A stretch of 64,000 nucleotides of DNA, taken from contig JARWMV010000238.1 of NCBI GenBank assembly GCA_030998015.1, forward strand, positions 1,364,001 to 1,428,000, read 5' to 3'. Below are positions 36,095 through 48,136 of this stretch, piece after piece. The number at the start of each line of letters is the position of its first letter. Position 1 is the stretch's first letter. The notes under the pieces are model-generated. The model searched no databases and was not told where the DNA came from. It worked only from the letters and a program-made list of their open reading frames with translations. Position numbers and translations under genes: made by a program. The DNA is from Ceratorhiza oryzae-sativae. Taxonomy: Eukaryota; Basidiomycota; Agaricomycetes; Cantharellales; Ceratobasidiaceae.

Positions 36095-37749
36095 CTAACG
36101 AGATACTGTGGCTAGGTTATTATTCCTTAAAGATCTGGGGTAATGAAGTCCGCTGAGTGGTAAATCGAAGGTGGGCTGACCATGGTTTGTGCCCCCGGGA
36201 CTGGCTGAGAGCTGACTCCTCTCCTGAGTTCCGAGCTGGAACAGTGATATGATTATCCGGCCACAAACCACGCTCGATAAAGAGGAATAAATTCTGTTTA
36301 TGCTGTTTAGAATCGGATAAGGTCATCACGAAGTAATATGAGTGCGTACCCAGAGACGTTCGCGGCCACTGCGAGTTTCGGATTGGTTGTTGCTAAGGAG
36401 GAGAACAAAGATATGGCGAGGAGAGCTGCAATGTAGCCTGAGGCACTGTGGCAAGAACAGGTCATTAGACGGAGCGTCGATAATAAAGAGCAATGGCCGA
36501 CAACTAGACTGAGCATACAGAATACTCTGGTACTCACTTTTCCGCTAGCCGACGTGTCAATGGGGTCGCGCCAAAACCTCTTCTTATCCTCCAGACCTTC
36601 CATACTGTTAAGCAAAAAACAGCGGTTGCATAAATCATCGGTATGATGTAAATTGACCATGTGTAGGACGGGAGTAGAACCAAGCACCCCGATAAGACCT
36701 CTGGTACTATAATGGCAGTGAGCATCTTAGACCGACGAAATCAAACTTGATAAGCGCACGCGGATTTGCTGCATAAACGATGTTCTATAAAAGTAGCGGG
36801 TTTAGATTTCTGTTTCATTTGACCAGTTGGACTTTAGGAAACTCACATCTGCAAGAACCTTCACAAGGATAATCGAGATTGCTACATTCACAACCAAGCC
36901 AATTAATAGAGCCCTAAGAATATTAGATTGAGGACTTTTGGCTCGAATCAGGTATTTCATCCTTACCACAACACCCATCTATAAAGGCGGTCAAAAGTGA
37001 TCGGATCGAAGGCAAGGGCCTCACCTTTGGCTATACAAGGCCCAGCAGCGCACAACCATGACAGCTGCGTGATGCTCAGCCTTGTCAGCCTTCTTGATGC
37101 TGATTCGAAACACTAAGTTTCATACCACAAACTATAGTAGCCTGGACCACTGTTCCATACGCATATAATTGAATAGATCGTTTGCAGCTGAGCACCAGAC
37201 GCGTCAACACAGAAGATTACCAGATAGCGTACTACCCACATCTGGCAAAGTAATTAGTACTATTATTCTTCAGCCCAATAAACAGATCAGCTACAAACCG
37301 TCGCATCAAGTCCGTGTGTAAACAAAAGTACTATTTGAATCAACGTACATCAGTTTCAGGTAGGGTGCCATTTCAGGGGCACCATACGAGGTAAGGATGA
37401 CCTGCGTACTTATCAATTAGTTGATTTTTGTAGGGACCATGCAAAACTCACCAGAAGAATGTAATCGGCCATATCCTGTTCAAGTGATACGTTACACGTC
37501 CAAAACTCCATGGACGACTCCAAACATAGGCCACCTCGAGATGAAAAGTCGTGATCCAGTCGTATATCATGACCGTCCCGGTTGCGACTTGAGGTTTCTT
37601 AGCGTATTAAAACCGCACATGCTGAAAATCGAAGTGCTACTAACGCGTGAGGTATCTAGCCCTTGGAGTTGATAGTGGATGCGGATGATCAAGTCCACAA
37701 TAATAGTACTAGCGCCCACAGCTTTTTGAATAGCCTGATGATCATACAT
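36095..37749 (-). CDS. DUF6533-type multipass membrane protein, copy C
   Basis: Third tandem copy and the most diverged. It starts MYDHQAIQKAVGASTIIVDL. Exon 2 reads VATGTVMIYDWITTFHLEVA then YVWSRPWSFGRVTYHLNRIW. Later exons give PEVLSGCLVLLPSYTWSIYI, IPMIYATAVFCLTVWKVW and RRGFGATPLTRRLAEK. The C-terminal part is SVVCGRIIISLFQLGTQER with a tail ending NLATVSR at 36095. At the end of exon 1 the donor seen in copies A and B is changed (no GT at the same place), so either a donor two bases downstream is used or splicing is impaired. Function unknown. Confidence 0.6.
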
Positions 37750-38474
37750 TGATGAACGCTCGGACGCGGGGAGGAAGGGTAGAAAGTCGTCGGGCAAGCA
37801 ACATTTCACGAATACTTATACGGAGAAAATCGAGCCCGAGGACCTCCGAGTCGCCCTGGGTCGTTGGCGTGGATTACGTCCATCCTGACAGGTAGGGTTG
37901 ATGAGCCGAAATATGGACATGCAATCAAGAGATGAATGAAGTGTCCAACCCGGGCCCGGATGTAGCCATTTGAGTATCTTGACGAACATAAACAGAGGCC
38001 GGCGTAGGAGCGGACGTCGGCCACCGAGGCAATTTAGTCGGTTCGCTAAGAATCATTCGAGTTTCTCAGCCCCTGGGCTGGCGCACACACAATATGAAGT
38101 ATAGGGGGTTATATATGTCATATTATGATATGGGATACATCTAGTTCAGCTTGAGATTACCCTTGCGATGCAGTCGATCAGGGTCATCCGCAATCAAGCC
38201 AGCCACGGCGCCGTAAGACCGCCGGGTAAAGTTTGAGGCTGATAGGCCACCCAAGTTACGGTATGCAATTTATGCGGTTAAGTTTACGCTGTTATTGCAT
38301 ATCAGAAGATGAACATGCCGAGCGCCACCATCGATCCCGCCACGGTCTCGCATGATATCGTCATGGTGACACGGGGTTGGTGGCACTCCGGAACATTAGC
38401 TTTGTGCAACACGAGCGGATCAATAGGTACGAGCAGATGTGGATACAGAATAGAAGCTCCGAGACCGCGTATTT
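37750..38474. other. Intergenic upstream of DUF6533 copy C
   Basis: 725 bp with no supported gene. Confidence 0.35.
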
Positions 38475-39935
38475 TTACCATCTAGTTACGGTCCGCTCGA
38501 GTGATGAAATGTCCGCCATGTATTCCTTTCCCCAATGTTCGGCCATCCATTGCCATAAGAGATTGACAGCTTGTGCATGTGACGAAGCGTGTAGCTTGGT
38601 TACTCGACTCTCCCACCAATATCGTCCTCGTTTAGTCGAAGGCGAGGGGGTCCATGCCATCAGAGGCGCCGACGTTTCCGGTTGCGTTTGATCGACTTTG
38701 CCACCCTCGAGCGAAAGGGACGCTAAGCGGAGCTGCAGATTTGAGTTAGGCCATGGCAGGCGAAGTGATGCCGGATGTTTTGTGTGTTTCCAAAGCAAGC
38801 CATCAAAGTTGACAAACTGCAGATTCGGGCACGATCCGCCTGGTTGCACCAACATTGCTGCCGCCGAGACCGTATTCTGACTCGCGAACTGGGGGAATTC
38901 GGAGTCGAAAAGTTCAAGAAACACGAGCTGATCCAGGACCGGTATTTGTTTGACGAGTCCGACGAGATCCTGTGGGAAGGTAAATCTATTACAAGAGTCA
39001 ATCTACCGGTGTTAATATGGGTACTTACAAAGGACTTATCAACCACACTATGCCGGCTTTGAAACCGCAGTTTCAGCACTCGCAAACCCGGCGTAAATTT
39101 ACCGATCAAGTTGAATACGTTTTTGTGGTAGTCCCGCATTGGCAATGTCTCCCCAAATTGAGATATATCAAACGTAATTTTCAGCTCACGTATCGTCTCG
39201 TCGGAAGTGCTGAGATCGCTTAATAATTGTTCTAGCTTCTGGTACTTTTGCATTTCGTGTAAGTTAAATACAAGATCGTAGCTTGTAATCGGTCGGCTGG
39301 GGCAAAAGCTTGAGAGCTGGTGCCAAGAACCAAGCGAAAGCTTCTGTAATGCAGGAAGAAAACTAGGGTCCCTGCCGAGTTCGACGAGGAAGTTCAACGC
39401 AGAGTTGTTCCCACCGCGCTTGATCCCAAATGAAATTAGGCGTTCCAGTTTTCTCAGAGTCAACGCAAGACCTTTGGTCCAGTCAGAGTTGGGGGGTATC
39501 CAATTTCTACGTTGAGGGTCAGGGGAAAGGCTCATCTCCAGTGAGCTGATGCACATCGGGTACCTTGGACCAAGGCTAAACTGGTAGACGTCGGGAAAGC
39601 TAGGCAAGCGAAAAGTGCGATATAATAGTGGGGCAACGGCCACGTTCAGAGCTTGGCTGACTAGAGAGAGAGACACGAGTAGTTGGCGGTGGTACTTGAG
39701 CTCGAGAGATTGCACGACGGTGGTCAAAACATCGGTTGGGAGTATTTGAATGGTCCGAGACGGCGCTTTCCCTCTCGCCGAAGCCAGTAGTTTTGACGCC
39801 GGGTCTATGGCAGTGAACACGAACGATGATCCTGCAGGAAATGCAAGGGGAACAGACCCTAGAGGAGATGATTAATATAATTAGAAATTATCATGTTCGA
39901 TGTAGTGGCCACTCACTCGGGACGGGGACAGCCAT
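38475..39935 (-). CDS. F-box/LRR-like protein 1
   Basis: A short first exon (MAVPVP, from ATG at 39935) splices in frame to the main exon. The F-box-like part is QILPTDVLTTVVQSLELKYH with LVSLSLVSQALNVAVAPLLY. The body has leucine-rich helices (LRKLERLISFGIK, PALQKLSLGS, VLKLRFQSRH) and a C-terminal exon with VFLELFDSEFPQF, CPNLQFVNFDGLLW and LLWQWMAEHWG. About 440 residues. Agaricomycetes have large expanded F-box families; they are predicted to recruit targets to SCF ubiquitin ligases through Skp1, but the target is unknown. It is a paralogue of the gene at 42675, sharing the same domain order and the SPDP/TPDP segment. No frame break seen. Confidence 0.7.
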
Positions 39936-40408
39936 TTTGGAACTGCTTGAACCATGCCTTGGTGGTCTTGAATTCGACTTGGGTGTCGAGTGGTTGATAT
40001 GATGACGGGCCCAAGCGGGCCTCTTGGATGGAGGATTCAAGGAGCTCTTGCCAACTACGAAAAGCGCGGGGGGTTCGCCGATTGGATTTTCGGGTGGGCA
40101 TTCCGGGGATTGTTCATCCGAGTTTGGATCAGATCCTTCCATCAAATGGGGTCACTAGTGCGTCAAAGTAGTCTATTATACAGAGTTGTATTTTTGACGT
40201 CTAGGTCGAGCCTGGTATATGGTGGTGGAAAGGACGTGCTGGTCGGATGACGAATTCAACCAAGCGCGAACAAGCAAGTCCTAAATATACTCATTTGGTA
40301 ACAATTTGAAAGCAATATATTTGGCAGAGTGAACTATTAAAAAAAACACCCCAGGCTAAAAGAGTATAGTCTCTCTTCGTCTGAGGATCCAGCTGAATGC
40401 CACCAAAT
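39936..40408. other. Intergenic between F-box 1 and lipase 1
   Basis: 473 bp, no gene. Short frames overlap both flanks. Confidence 0.35.
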
Positions 40409-41698
40409 TTAGCACACCAGCGTACCCAACCAAACACCTTCATAAGGACCCAAGTGATGAATAAGATTACTCTCAATAATGTTAGGAACAGCGCCCGTAG
40501 AGCAATCCGGGCTCGTGTTATCTTGCCCTGTGATACAAATCGGATTGAGTCTCAAACCAGATATCGTTTGTCACAGACTTACCGCTGCAAGCATTCCAAA
40601 CGCCTGGAGCATTGATATGCTTCTCGCCACTAGCATGGCGGTAACCCAAGAATCGACCTGTTCCAACATATCTTAGATAAAGTCAAAAACAACGGGGCAC
40701 GCCATGCTCACCAGGAAGAATCGGAACCGGGTCATCCATGTTTGTGATTCGCGAAAAGTCCTCGATAGTAGCGTCGATCCAGTTGGCAAAATCGGGGTTT
40801 CCGACCTGAGTATATGCATGAGCTTACCGTCCGTAACCTTTTCTAAAACCTTGATTCAACTCACGCGAGGCTGACCATAGGTGACCCCTTGATAGCGATA
40901 GAACTAGGTAGATTCAGTCGGAGGAAGAGCGAGTCCAGAGAGGCGATAGCGCCTCCGAGTGAATGACCAACTAACACGCAACATTGTCAGTTATTTATCC
41001 TCTATTGCACGCGCAGTCTATCTCACCAACTGTGACCTTGGTAGCGCCCCTCTCAGCGATCACCTTGTTGACTGCTGCGAGGATCTGAGATGCCGAGGCG
41101 GCATGAGCATCCCTGAAGCCCGTGTGCACGAGCACATTGCTCGATACGTTCGGGAACAACGTCTTTGACAAGGGAGTAAGGGGGAACTTGGCGTCTATCA
41201 AGAGCGATTGACTATATGCATAGGTTTGAGCCCTGAATATCTTACACGAACGATCGAGCAGACTCACAACTGGAGTGGATCCGTGCCTTCGTGTGCGACA
41301 ACGACCGAGGAGCCAGCGGGCCACCACCCAACATACCCTAGTACGAACAATGAGTCCAATTGCACCCAAACACAAGAATTCGCGACGAACAATTGGGAAT
41401 AGCCTTGCCGTTTCCTCCGTTTGCATACGGAACAAATCCAGGGATCCTCTTGCAGGCCTCTATACAAAACAGGGATTCAGTCGGGGGGGCTGTCTGAATC
41501 AAGACAAAGGCATAGCTTACTGCAAGACCAGTTGGCTACGCCAGAGCAATAGGCGGCAGCAACAAAGTTGGCATAGAAAGAGTATGAAGAAATCGACTGT
41601 GCGTCGAGTCGAGTCACGTCACGTTCGAATAGGATGGGAGCAGCGAGGGACTGGGCGATGAGCGCGGCGCCAAGATACAAAACCGAGGTGAAGCGCAT
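40409..41698 (-). CDS. Secreted class 3 (fungal) triacylglycerol lipase 1
   Basis: Signal peptide MRFTSVLYLGAALIAQSLA is followed by a short propeptide-like segment with ERDVTRLDAQSISSYSFYAN. Typical exons of the Lipase_3 family follow: AAAYCSG, GWWPAGSSVVVAHEGTDPLQ (oxyanion region), FRDAHAASASQILAAVNKVI, the nucleophile elbow VGHSLGGA near 40965, VTYGQPRVG, the acid segment ITNMDDPVPILP, and the histidine part with GYRHASGEKHI. It ends HLGPYEGVWLGTLVC. At least seven introns. The Ser-Asp-His triad is present. It hydrolyses esters or triglycerides outside the cell. It is the most diverged of three paralogues here. A TATATAA lies about 107 bp upstream (41805-41811). Confidence 0.85.
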
Positions 41699-42674
41699 GG
41701 TAACGAGTGATGAGGGGGACAAAGGAGAGGCGAGGCGAGGAGCAGCGAAGGAAGGAGAGTGCAACACAAGGATGCTGTCTGACTCCCTGTCAAGGCCATA
41801 CTGATTATATATCCCCTAATGTATTGTGTTATATAAACATCCATACCCCTAATCCGATTTTCAGCGGAGCGCGGCCGCCCACTCTCATGCGGCATCGGAC
41901 GCTTCGAAAAGCGTAGATCAGAACTTTTATGGGCTTGAGGCTGGGCTTGTGCTCGTATCCGAGCTCTTGTGAATGAGGAATTACGACAGGCACATGTGGG
42001 CGCGCGAGTCACGGGGCCCCGATTTGGGCGAGCTGATCGACTTCGGAGCGCGCGTGTGAAAGATAATTTCTAAAACGGGTCATTAGTGCGGTCGTGGATC
42101 GCCAGGTTAGGTGAGATGGACTGCACCTCGCAATGGGTAGAGCCAAACAACTGTTCTTATCCCGGTACCTCCTAGCTTTGCAGTCCATCGGAACTGTATC
42201 CTCACGATGGGGGTTTTCCGAAAGGTGCCAAGCGAGATTAAACCAAGCCTCGGCAACTCGAATAATCAAACAAACCGGGTGTTTGCAACCGTACCGGGGC
42301 TCGATAGCAACCGCATACACCTAATGGTGCACCATCAGACTGCAAAAAATATATAAAATTTATACAAGAAGCGGTTCAACATGCAAAAGGAAAGATGTTT
42401 GATACACAAGAGGTTATTTGCTAAACTTTCAAAGAAAGACACCCGAGAGAACGAAGAATATTAAACGGCAATGAGGATCGGTACGACAAAATATCGGACC
42501 ATACCCTCAGGGGCATCACAATGCTCAAAGTGGTATGATAATCGTATCACGCACAGCCAGACATAATCTGCTCCCGCCCACACACAAACTCCGAGTCCTT
42601 GGGCAGCATCCTCGCTCCTTCCTCCATCCTGCTAACATCAGTTCCGAGACATTTCTGCCACCTCACCATTCAAT
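41699..42674. other. Intergenic between lipase 1 and F-box 2
   Basis: 976 bp without a supported gene. Contains the lipase 1 promoter (TATATAA at 41805-41811, minus strand). Confidence 0.4.
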
Positions 42675-44290
42675 TCATGAATTCCCGCTCCCCACCCAAA
42701 CCAAGGCCTTTGGCTCAACCTCCCACATATTTTCCAAGCCCCAATACTCCAAGACCCAAGCCTTGAGCAGGCTCATCACTTGTTGCTGACTCTTGGCTTC
42801 CAAAAGATACGACTGATCGCCCCACCAGCTCGAACCACGCACGCTCGCCGGATGAGGCGTCCAGTCCAGCCTTGGGAACTTTGAGGGGGGAAAAGAGGAG
42901 ACAGGAGGAGAGCGCTTCAAGAGCGTACCATCAAAGTTGACGTATCGGATGTTTGGGCATTTCTCCACTAGAGTTGCGGCTGCAGTTATTTGGTTAAACA
43001 GCAGGTCACCATCGAGTTGGGCGGTATCAAAAGTTCGAGGGATGTAAGGTGTTGAAAGTCGGGCAGGGCGCGGACGAGAGTCCTTGGGTGCTGTTGCATT
43101 GATGTTCTTAGACTTGATCCAAGTAGGATAGAGAAGGGAGACAACATACAATATATCGCACCGCCTTTTGACCTTTTAATTGAAACCTGACACTCAGCTT
43201 CCTCACACCTGGGCACATTCTCCGATAGCATGCAAAACTTTGCTCCGGTTTTCGTCTATGGGTGTGTTGATCACTAATCGCAGTTCCCGAAGCAATTCTC
43301 CAGATGATACAACAACCCTGAGCAGACTTTTCAATGTTTCGTAGTCCCCAGGTTCTTTAATTTGGAAAGTAAATCCGCAGCGGCGAATGGGCCTCTGTAA
43401 TGCCAGTCGAGAGAATTGGTGTGAGGATCCAAAGGAAAGGCTTTGTAGTGAAGGAAGGAAGGAAGGATTGTTCGAGTGAGACAGAATAATGTTAGAAATA
43501 GAAACGTTACTGCATCGTTTGATGGCGAAGGATAGAAGCCGTTCCAACGAATACAGTGTTTTGATAAGGTCCCTTGGCCAATCCTCGTTGGCAGGCACCC
43601 ATCCAGGCCGTTTTGGATCGGGGGTAAAGAACATTTGCAATGACGACACGCACAGAGGGTGCCGGAACCCCTTGCTAAACTCCACTATGTGTGCCAAGCT
43701 AGTCAGAGAAAGGCTCCGATAGAGGATGGGTGCAATAGCATAGTGCAGGGTCCGATTGACGAGTGAGAGTGATTTTAGTGCTTCTGGTTCGGCGAGTCGG
43801 ATGACAGGGATAAGCACGTCTGGTGGGAGAGACTGGATGGCCTTGGGAAAGGCGCTCGGGGAAGGTGTGAATGTCGGGTCGGCTGCTCTATATTTAGGAA
43901 ATGGTATCGGATGAGAGAAGTCAATTGTTTTGGTGGACGCGAATGTAAAGAGGGTGTCGGTGGGTACAGCCGGCGTAGGGGTCCCTTTAGCCACCAATGA
44001 AACTAAGAGCCACGGTTGTCACAAATGTTATCCCAACATACCTATCGTCACAGGAGGGCACCGCGCGTGCTGGGTTGTGTGGCGGCAGCGTTCGGGGGCA
44101 ACCGCCGTTTGGTGGCGCCCTGGAGTCGTGGGCTGGCCTTGGCCTGCTGCTTGGGCGTTTTTCGATGCCTCGCGAGATCGTCTGTGGCTGGTGCTCCGAT
44201 GGTAAAGTGCGCGAGCAGATCAGCAACCGACTCGGGTGAGAGATCCCGACATGGGGCAAGGGGGACATTTGGGCTCGCCACCTCGGTCAT
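42675..44290 (-). CDS. F-box/LRR-like protein 2
   Basis: Paralogue of the 38475 gene. The main exon reads FPKAIQSLPPDVLIPVIRLA and LKSLSLVNRTLHYAIAPILY (F-box-like), then LYSLERLLSFAIKR and LPSLQSLSFGSSHQFS. The last exon has CPNIRYVNFDGTLLKRSP and LLKAWVLEYWG. The long frame opens without an ATG. The likely first exon begins at ATG 44290 (MTEVASPNVPLAPCRDLSPE) and joins through an intron with a weak GTGCCC donor and a CTTAG acceptor, giving an 80-residue extension not present in F-box 1. This N-terminus is tentative. A one-base slip in a run of four T (minus strand, about 43029-43032) is needed to keep the alignment (LELFDTAQ). Divergent from the dipeptidyl aminopeptidase gene by 216 bp. Confidence 0.62.
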
Positions 44291-44506
44291 TTTCGCGTTG
44301 GGTCGAGTTGCGGTGTCGTGGGAGGAGGGGGGACAGATGGTGTGGCGCAGGTGGTGGTTGGCGTGTGGAGAATGGTGGTGGCTGTCGGCGGGTGGCTTTA
44401 TGAGTACCCTGGGAGTCGCTTAGTCATACAAGCGCCGAGAGAGAAGGCGCATAGCCACGCGACGCCTCCTACGCAGTCAACCACCACCGAGTCCTGACAC
44501 TAGGTG
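44291..44506. promoter_or_regulatory. Shared divergent promoter, F-box 2 and dipeptidyl aminopeptidase
   Basis: 216 bp between the proposed starts. GTGG/GGTGG-rich and without a clear TATA box. The assignment depends on the tentative F-box 2 first exon. Confidence 0.3.
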
Positions 44507-47500
44507 ATGGCAAGTCGCTCAGACTACACCCCGCTCGCCCAAGACGCGCAAACCCACGACGCGCCAGACGTACTAGCCGATGCCGACGCACCACCCATCT
44601 ACTATGGCGAAGGCCGGTTTTCGCCGCCGAGCTCACTGAGCGACGACCAGGAAAAGCTTTTGGATCTGGCCAATGCCGAGCGAGGGAGCTTTGAAGACGA
44701 CGAAGAATATCGGCCTAGCGTGATGAGAGAGTCTGGCCCGCTGTTCTTGGGGAGAAAGGTGAGCTCGCACGATGAGTGGGAGGCGGGCCGGCATTCGATT
44801 CATTTACGTTTGTGACAGCGCCCATCTCCACTTCGCTGCTTGGTAATATGCCTCGGCTCGTTGGTTTTACTCGCCATGCTGCTTGGTCTTTTGGCAGCAC
44901 GGACGTACCATCAGACCTCGTATCGCTATCACACCCCAGGGAATAAACATATCACTATGGACCATGTTCAACGGCACGTTTTCCGCTCAGAGACAGAGTT
45001 TGGCTTGGGTCAGCGAAGGTAGCCATCCTGTTGCTCTGGGGGTATTCCGGCACTGACAAGCTTTCAAGCCGGCGACGGTGTCTACTCGTTTGAAGAGAGC
45101 GGTGCCATCAAGCTTGTCGACTTGAACACCCAAACCAACCGAACTCTTGTCAAGCGCAGCGACGTCAAAGATGTGAGTCTCTCATTCTTGTTTTGTGCAT
45201 GCCATCTTATTTGTGTACAGGAGCACGGGAACATCCTAGCGTTCAGCTCCTGGTCTCTCTCAGCCGACGCTTCTCACATTCTCTTGAAGACCGACTCGCT
45301 CAAGCAATACCGTCACTCCTCGTTTGGAAACTTTTACCTTCACCGACTCTCGGACGGAACCACATTCCCCCTTATCCCGCCGACCAACCCGCCCAAAGTC
45401 GCGCTCGCCACTTGGTCTCCTACTGGACGAAGCATCGCGTGGGTAACCGGGAACGATATCTACGTCGTCCAAGATCCAAAGTACGCCTCTAGTTTGATGT
45501 CTTCGCCTTCGTGTGACTGAAACAAAACAGGCCAGACGCATCGCCTCTCTGTCTCACTTACTCTGGCAACGCGACACTCTTCCACGGTGTCCCAGACTGG
45601 GTATATGAAGAGGAAGTTCTATCGTCCGCCTCGGCACTCTGGTGGTCCCCATCGTCGTCCCACATAGCCTACCTCGCCCTCGACGAAACCAACGTCCCAA
45701 CGTACACCGTGCCGGTCTACAACCCCACCTCCAACGCCTCCAACGTTGTTCCATACGGTGGTGACTCGATCGTTATCCGGTATCCTAAACCAGGCTTTGG
45801 AAACCCTCTCGTCCAAGTAGCCGTATGCGACCTCGGAGCGGTCAACGTCACCAAAGGCGAAGCCGCCAAAGCTGTGCAAAAGGCAGTCGAAAAAGCTACG
45901 ACAATCTTGACGTGGGATAAGCAGTTGAAGCCCGATGATCAGATTGTGAGCGAGGTGGCCTGGGTCGGGAATTCGACGCTTGTGGTCCGTGAGGTCGGAC
46001 GAGAGGCCAAGGCGGGGAATGTCGTGTTGTTCGATGTGGGCGGGACGACGGGTATTGGAAAGGGCAGGGTTGTGCGTGTTAGAGGCGAAAAGGGCGAAGA
46101 GGGCGATGAAGGTTGGATCGATTCGGTATGTCCTTATATCTTAATTTTCAGAGAAGTTGGGTACTCATAGGTTGAGCGTGTATAGGACCAAAACATCATC
46201 CCACTCAAGAAAACATCTGGATACCTCGATATCTTGCCTACGCCTGAAGGATACAACCACATCGCACTATTCAGCCCGCCTGATTCTTCGAAACCGATCT
46301 GGCTCACCAGCGGGAAATGGGAGGTGACAGGAAGGATCTTGGCTGTCGATGAGGCTCGCGGCCTGGTGTATGTCTTTGTCTTTGTTTTTGTTTTCCTCCA
46401 TCTAATTCCCGCTTTTCGAGACAGTTACTTCCAGGCTGCTAAATCATCTTCGATCTCACGCGGAATCTACTCCGCTCAATTCCCCTCACTCACCAAACGT
46501 GCGCCTATTCCAGCCCCAGAGGAGCCCAAGGCTCTCACGGAAGAATCCGTCCCGGCTTGGTATTCTGCTTCGTTCTCACCCCGTGGAGGATACTATGTCT
46601 TGAACTATGATGGACCCAATGTGCCGTGGCAACGAGTCGTAGGCGTCGATACCAACGGCAAAGGCAAGCCCCCCACTTCTTTCTTCATGTTTATCATATT
46701 AAATCGACAGCGCAGACCCAATCAACTACGTCTTGACGGACAACCAAGAGCTTAACGAGACCTCTGCCTTGTTCCAAATGCCGGTGATCACGAGGTCCAC
46801 AATCGAGAGCGATGGATATGGTGAGCCGACTTGTGTTCTGTATGAGCGATCCCTAATGAACAACCTAATCATAGAGCTGAACGTGATGGAGATTCGACCA
46901 CCGAGGATGGACGAGACTGGCAGCAAGAAATACCCCGTTCTCTTCAGAGTGTAGGTTTTGTCCTTTTCCTTTAACGTGCTACACTGCTCATTTCGCAATG
47001 CAGCTACGGCGGCCCGGGCTCCCAGATGGTCCACACCCGTTTCGAACGAGACTGGCACCACTATCTCGCTTGCTCGCTCCAATACATCATTGTCGTCGTC
47101 GATGGGCGCGGCACCGGGTTCAAGGGACGTCAACTGCGGAACCCTGTTCGTGGAAATCTTGGATATTGGGAAGTCGTAGATCAGATCAATGCCGCAAAGT
47201 GGGTATCATATCGGTCATCGCGCCATGGGACATGAGAAGCTGATAGCGTTTGGGTAGGATCTGGGCTGCGAAAAAGTACGTTGATTCCAAGAGGATCGGG
47301 ATTTGGGGATGGGTACGTGTCTACAGCTCCGTTTGTGTGCACATAGTTTCATGCGATTTGTCTGGTCTAGTCATATGGCGGATTCATGACTTCCAAGGTT
47401 CTCGAAGCCGACGCAGGCGTACACACGCTCGGCATGGCCGTGGCACCCGTCACGTCCTGGCGTTTGTACGACTCGGTGTACACCGAACGGTACATGGGTC

Positions 47501-47907
47501 TTCCGGATAACAACGTAGGGGGATACGTTAATGCGAGCGTATCCCGCGTCGAAGGATTCAGAAAGGCCAACTTTTTGTTGGCTCACGGGAGCGGGGACGA
47601 TAACGGTGAGATAACCTTTGGGGTTTTTGTACGCGCCGAGGCTAATGAGTACCTGCAGTCCATTTCGCAAACTCGGCTCACTTGCTGGATATGCTTACTC
47701 AGGCCCAAGTTCGTGGATTTAGGTTCAGGATGTTTACGGACAGGTGTGTCTTGGAAACTTGATTCTCTCTCTCGCATGATGCTCAACCTTGAACCCAATA
47801 GCGATCATGGCATCCGGACACGCGGAGGCTACCGAGAGCTGCACGAGTGGATGACCGAGTTCTTGCTGGAAAAGTGGGGTTCCGGTGCAAGGCAGCGTGG
47901 ATGGTGA
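44507..47907 (+). CDS. Type II membrane dipeptidyl aminopeptidase (S9B, DPAP A/B or DPP4-like)
   Basis: An acidic cytosolic N-terminus ([14 protein letters not shown]) is followed by a membrane anchor ([19 protein letters not shown]). The beta-propeller follows: [51 protein letters not shown] and LYLTYSGN-like repeats. The C-terminal peptidase domain has [16 protein letters not shown] [13 protein letters not shown], the nucleophile motif [12 protein letters not shown] split by an intron at about 47310-47371, the Asp in GSGDDNVHFAN and the His in FTDSDHGI. All triad residues are visible. Such enzymes remove X-Pro or X-Ala dipeptides in the late Golgi or vacuole, for example in pheromone maturation. 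Between MDHV and the glycosylation-like [11 protein letters not shown] (near 44965) the frame changes by two missing bases. It starts at ATG 44507. Confidence 0.85.
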
Positions 47908-48136
47908 CCGTTTATATAGTATTTTGTATTTGCACCTTCTTGTCGGCAAGGCCTGTTGCACAGAATATATGCGCCCTCAAGGGATAGTCACACGCTATTC
48001 GTGAGATGTTGATCAACCGTCAAACGGTATTTTTCATTATCCATCGTAAAACCCAAACAAAAACCAATGTGCCTAAAGTCCAACCAGTGTGGGGACTAGC
48101 CCAACTACAACCTGCCCGGAGCTAGCCTTTGCACGT

